The notes under the pieces: generated by a model
Seen by the model: only the letters and a program-made list of their open reading frames with translations
Database searches by the model: none
Told to the model about the DNA's origin: nothing
From: Azolla caroliniana
Lineage: Eukaryota > Polypodiophyta
Reading direction: 5' to 3'
Length of the DNA: 64,000 nt
NCBI GenBank assembly: GCA_043228905.1
Contig: JBHGNT010000007.1
Span: forward strand, 12,710,001-12,774,000
Part shown: in pieces, positions 60,400 through 64,000 of the stretch
Numbering within the stretch: the stretch's first letter is position 1
How the letters are laid out: every line of letters begins with the position of its first letter
Made by a program: the position numbers and the translations under genes

Positions 60400-60883
60400 A
60401 TTTGCTTTCCTTGTCGATTCGTCAAAGACGACATCCCGACTTACACGAGTCTTCCGAGTAGAGGGGTTGAAGCACTTGTACCCCTTTTGCTCCAGTGAGT
60501 ACCCCACGAGGATGCACTTCTCTGATTTTGGGTCAAGCTTCTGCCACTTCTCATTGGGAATGTGTACGTATGCAATGGAGCCGAATATCCTTACATGGGA
60601 TACATCCGGCTTCTTCCCATAGTATTTCTCGTGCGGGGTGACCTCGTGCACTCCGGATGTTGTGCACCGGTTCATGAGGTAGACGATGGTATTTGCAGCT
60701 TCTGCCCAATATGACTTGGGCATATGCTTCTCATTTAGCATGGCCCTTGCTACTTCGAGGATGTGCCGATTCTTGCGTTTGGCTACACCGTTCTATTGCG
60801 GTGTGTGTCGGCAAGTGAATTCTCGTCGAATTCCTTCTTGTTGAAGGTATGCCGTGAACGCATAGGAGAGGTATTCCTTTCCT
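60400..60883 (-). pseudogene. Copia integrase fragment I
   Basis: On the minus strand: DNGGKEYLSYAF at the start (the RSDNGGEY block of Copia integrase, cut by element D at 60884), then RREFTCRHTPQ, a TAG, NGVAKRKNRHI, MPKSYWAEAANTIVYLMNR, FGSIAYVHIP, KCILVGYSLEQKGYKCFNP and VSRDVVFDE. It ends near 60405, where the hAT gene begins. It closely resembles the integrase of Copia H. Confidence 0.85.
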
Positions 60884-60887
60884 CCGT

Positions 60888-61647
60888 TGTCGTAGTGTAG
60901 GTTGCACACTATGTGGAAATTATATTTTTGTCCCTCCGGATAGAGAATGGAGTGCTCGGTGAGAACCGGAAGAAAACGGCATACCGGCAAGGAAGAGCCG
61001 GATAAAGAGACATAAATGTAAAAAATAAGGAAATACTCACTACTACACAGGGCGTGATTCAAACTCTGCACCTCCACATTGACAAACCTCAACCTTACCA
61101 TTACATTAACTTATCTTAAGTGTTTTAAATATAGATTTAATACGTATAAGACCTTTATTTATGCATACCTTTATTAAAAGGTAAATCGTGTATTTTTTTA
61201 ATACATGAAAAAGAAAAAACACGAGACACTAAAAATAACTCATGCACATCTAGCGTGCATGAGCCCTATACTTAGGAAATAAAAAAGCATCACATGCACA
61301 TTTAGTGGACATGAACACTTTTTGTAAAAAAAAGCATGAAGCCATGCTTAGCTCTTCTTTCCTTATATAAGGAGGAGAGAAATATGTAAAGGGTTGTTGA
61401 TTATTTGGATTAAGTATTAATCAATACAAAAATTATTCGTGGGATTCACGATTTATACATCTACTTCTCTCTTAACACCCTAAGTACCAATTAATATAGT
61501 ATACTCGTGTGATTCACGAGTTTCTTATCTTTCTCTTCGCTATTTATTCATAATTAATCTCTATCTCACGAACTTCTTTCTCCTAGTCCAAGACCTCTGT
61601 GGTTCCCACCCGACTCACGCAACGATCCGGAGCCGAAAGGCACGACA
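60888..61647 (+). repeat. 5' LTR of element D
   Basis: 760 bp, starting TGTCGTAGTG and ending GGCACGACA. The start is placed here because the Copia frame loses its family pattern exactly at this point. TATA box TATATAA at 61364-61370. An antisense tRNA-like module has the A-box complement at 61098-61108 and the B-box complement at 61055-61065, 43 bp apart. Confidence 0.7.
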
Positions 61648-61685
61648 CAGTTGGTGAACCCGACGTGAAGACGGGTGGCAAGGAG

Positions 61686-63725
61686 ATGGAGGCTCAACAA
61701 GCTAACAATATGATGGCGATGTTCGAACGGATGCTTCAAGAACAACGCACGATGTCGGAGATTTCGGCATCAGTAGAGCGGCTCGTGCAACGCAACGGGC
61801 AATTTAATGGTAAGGATGTGTCGCGATATTTGCAGGACTACAAGGCGGAGATGCTCCGGTGCCGGGCTTCGGAAGGACTGCAAGTGACATCCTTTAACCG
61901 GGTGGCGACCGACGGGCTTCAAGGGAGTATCCACTGGTTGCAACAACAAAATCCGACGTGGGAAGCATTCGAAGAGGCGTTAAAGACCACGTTTGCCATC
62001 GAGGACTCCTCCAAGGCAACGCGGAGGGGATTCGAGGATTGGGTGGAAACGTCAGGTAAGGGGCTGAAGGTCCTCGAAGTGTTTTCGACATTCGAAAGTC
62101 GGTTCGGGAGGTTGTCCGCGAGAGATCAAACTATTCTTGCACCGGACAAAGTCATCATGTTTTTGCGAGCTGTGGACGTCCGGGACCGGAAAGATCTCGG
62201 AGTGCTTCTTGAGGACACGGCCACCGAAAGCGGCCTCACCGAAACATGGGAAAGCGTGCGGGATATCGTCGCGCGGTACACGAAGAGGGGGCAATGGCTT
62301 GCCAACGAAGAAAAGAGGGTTTCGGAACCGATTCCGAAACCGAGAACGGGACTGGAAGACCATCAACCGAGGGCTCGGGAGATTACGGCCGAGAAGGGAG
62401 TCGACGCGTCTACGGTGGAGCAGCTGCTGAAGGAGATGGAGAATCTAAAGATCGCGATGGTGAAGAAGTCGGATGACCGCCCCACAAGCTCCAAATATAC
62501 GGATCGACAGTGCATATGGTGCGATAGCGCCGAACACGATCGGAGGGATTGCGACGACCATAAGGAGGCGCTACGACGGGATCTCATCTACTACGAGGGA
62601 AACCGGATTCATTCGATGGACTCTCGGAAGCCACTCCGACCGAACTTCCGGAAAGGCGGCATGAAGAAGGTGCTCGAGGAGGAGTTAGCGGCAAGAAGCA
62701 ACTATGCGACAACCGCGGGAATATGTGTCGGGGAGTCATCGGGAGCGAAGGCGTCTTTCTGGCCGGAGGTGCTAGGAAACACCGAGAAAACCGACTCCAA
62801 CGATATCCGAAACACCGCGGAAGGCGTCCGGGAAGCTACGGGATGGGAGTGCCCTGTCGACAAGAATAGCATATACGCCCTGTGTCAATTACATGAGGTG
62901 TATGTGGACGAGAAACGACGGCGCACGGAGGATGCGGCCGGACCATCGAAGATACCGGAAAGCTGGAACTCCGGAGGTAAGGGAAAAGAAAAGGCGACTC
63001 CGGCATTCAAGCTCGCCTCGGACATAGAACAACAAACCGACTTGAAAAGAGTGTTCGAGGAAAGAATCTTGGATAGCCGGGTAGATTTTTCGCTGCGGGA
63101 ACTACTCGGAATAGCGAAGAAGGAGTTTCACGATCTTCTCGTGGATCTCGTAAAAAGGAAGAGACAAAGTACGGAGGAAAATGCTCCAAGGGTGAATGCA
63201 AATACCGTTTCAATGAACGACACCGAAGTGGAAGGTGAAATTCCGAACTCCCACTATACAAGGCCACACTGGGCACGTGCGACTACGGAGACTCCGGTCC
63301 GAATCGGCAACATCAAAGAACCCGTGCTAGCATTGATTGATCACGGATCGGAGATCAACTTGATGTCCAAGGAGTTCTACCGAAAGGGGAAGTGGCCTAT
63401 AAACACCAACCATGGATGGAAGATTCGGGCAGCCACGAAAACGACAGAAGACCTATTTGCGGCTTGTCTGGATGTGACGGTAAAGATCGGGGATGTCGAA
63501 ATTGACCAAAATTTCTTTGTGCAGGATGAGGTTTCACATTCTGTCATCCTCGGCCAACCCTTTATCACGGCTTCACGGATGGAGACGAAGGTGCTCGATA
63601 GTGGTGCGGCTTTTGCGCGAATTCGGAGCCAAAACGGAGGGAAATCCGTCCAATTCCTAACGGTGCCGACAAATCACGAAAGGAACAAGAGGGAACTCTT
63701 GTCCCAAGTGAGAATGGATTTTTAA
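61686..63725 (+). CDS. Element D Gag-protease, intact
   Basis: 679 residues from ATG 61686 to TAA 63723-63725; upstream in-frame codons run through the LTR, so the ATG after the primer site is chosen. Gag core at about residues 15-200. Zinc knuckle CIWCDSAEHDRRDC near 62512-62553. A charged linker (KEKATPAFKLASDIEQQTDL, then a conserved ILDSRVDFSLRELLGIAKKE) follows. Protease at about 63240-63600: LALIDHGSEINLMSKEFYRK and VILGQPFITASRMETKV. The active-site triplet is D-H-G, not D-T/S-G. No stop or frameshift, unlike the copies in B and C, so this is the best reference for the family. Confidence 0.85.
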   Translation: MEAQQANNMMAMFERMLQEQRTMSEISASVERLVQRNGQFNGKDVSRYLQDYKAEMLRCRASEGLQVTSFNRVATDGLQGSIHWLQQQNPTWEAFEEALKTTFAIEDSSKATRRGFEDWVETSGKGLKVLEVFSTFESRFGRLSARDQTILAPDKVIMFLRAVDVRDRKDLGVLLEDTATESGLTETWESVRDIVARYTKRGQWLANEEKRVSEPIPKPRTGLEDHQPRAREITAEKGVDASTVEQLLKEMENLKIAMVKKSDDRPTSSKYTDRQCIWCDSAEHDRRDCDDHKEALRRDLIYYEGNRIHSMDSRKPLRPNFRKGGMKKVLEEELAARSNYATTAGICVGESSGAKASFWPEVLGNTEKTDSNDIRNTAEGVREATGWECPVDKNSIYALCQLHEVYVDEKRRRTEDAAGPSKIPESWNSGGKGKEKATPAFKLASDIEQQTDLKRVFEERILDSRVDFSLRELLGIAKKEFHDLLVDLVKRKRQSTEENAPRVNANTVSMNDTEVEGEIPNSHYTRPHWARATTETPVRIGNIKEPVLALIDHGSEINLMSKEFYRKGKWPINTNHGWKIRAATKTTEDLFAACLDVTVKIGDVEIDQNFFVQDEVSHSVILGQPFITASRMETKVLDSGAAFARIRSQNGGKSVQFLTVPTNHERNKRELLSQVRMDF

Positions 63726-64000
63726 AGCGGACTGTTGCGGAGTGGGGAAGTGATAGTCCGAGAAGCCCTGATACCCCACACAGGAAGAAAACTCTCGGAG
63801 CAAAACAAGTACGAATCGGGCCGGATGGGGCATCTACGTACACGGCCGTAACCGGAGGAATGAAGAAACAATACCGACAAGTGGAGGATAAGTTACGGTC
63901 GGCATCAATAATAAAAGAAGACGAAGAAATCGTGGGAGTGATCGAGGAAGTGTTCTATGGGAATACACTACAACGGCTTGAAGAGCTTGCGGAAGATAAA
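63700..64000 (+). CDS. Element D pol, N-terminus (runs off the window)
   Basis: From about 63700 the -1 frame relative to gag-protease is open through the window end, reading GFLKRTVAEWGSDSPRS at the overlap and later EEIVGVIEEVFYGNTLQRLE. It aligns with the pol N-termini of B (FLTRTVASEG, IESVMDEISFANTLEEL) and C (FLTRTIEEWGKDS). No ATG is needed if it is made by a -1 frameshift at the T-run before the gag-protease stop. Confidence 0.7.

Larger units (their letters stand above)
60888..64000 (+). mobile_element. Gypsy-type element D, 5' part, apparently intact
   Basis: The LTR is at 60888-61647, followed by cag and the primer-site-like TGGTGAACCCGACGTG (61652). An intact gag-protease frame and the start of pol run off the window. 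The left flank CCGT (60884-60887) is in the Copia integrase fragment I. The right LTR is outside the window, so the duplication cannot be checked. Confidence 0.8.

Overview
The window is nuclear DNA of a land plant. It holds a NAC transcription factor (a streptophyte-specific family), a plant-type lipoxygenase with nine exons, and plant LTR retrotransposons whose primer site is TGGTATCAGAGC. About half of the window is nested transposable elements, and the LINE and Ty3-like elements look to me more like those of ferns or lycophytes than of the usual seed-plant families. That placement is a guess from memory of family style, not a database result. Layout, left to right: (1) 1-9.2 kb is a nest: the 3' end of a Ty3/gypsy-type element E carrying a solo LTR, sitting in a minus-strand element C, which sits in a decayed Copia fragment. 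(2) 10.57-21.55 kb is a complete but decayed Copia element interrupted by a solo gypsy-type LTR and by a nearly full-coding minus-strand LINE. (3) 22.3-26.7 kb is a four-exon minus-strand gene for a ubiquitin-like protein resembling Elongin B. (4) 29.55-29.65 kb is one exon of a glutamate decarboxylase gene (minus strand). Element B (29.66-40.43 kb) has inserted next to it, and a gag-only element A (30.63-34.28 kb) is nested inside the 5' LTR of B. (5) 40.4-44.3 kb holds Copia and LINE debris and a solo Copia LTR. (6) 44.33-49.0 kb is a complete lipoxygenase gene with two substituted iron ligands. (7) 53-57.14 kb is a microsatellite-rich stretch followed by a three-exon NAC gene with an unusual N-terminal extension and a His-rich insertion. 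(8) 57.9-60.9 kb is a decayed minus-strand hAT transposase gene abutting a Copia integrase fragment, into which element D (60.89 kb to the window end) is inserted; D has an intact gag-protease frame.

The strongest pattern is one gypsy-type superfamily (A, B, C, D, E and two solo LTRs) with shared peculiarities. The LTRs begin TGTCGT(G/A) and end (C/G)ACA, and often show longer inverted repeats at the two ends. Target duplications are 4 bp, and all the sites I could read have CG at the centre (ACGT, ACGC, GCGG, CCGT). Several LTRs contain tRNA-like modules with A-box and B-box motifs at tRNA spacing. The three proteases that can be read have DHG where retropepsins have D(T/S)G. The pol frame lies at -1 to gag-protease across a conserved U-run ending in UAA. 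Element A carries only gag, like the TR-GAG class of non-autonomous elements.

The host genes (Elongin-B-like, lipoxygenase, NAC, glutamate decarboxylase remnant) do not form a pathway. They are ordinary neighbours separated by transposon debris. All exon joins are my own reading of splice sites and reading frames; there is no transcript evidence.
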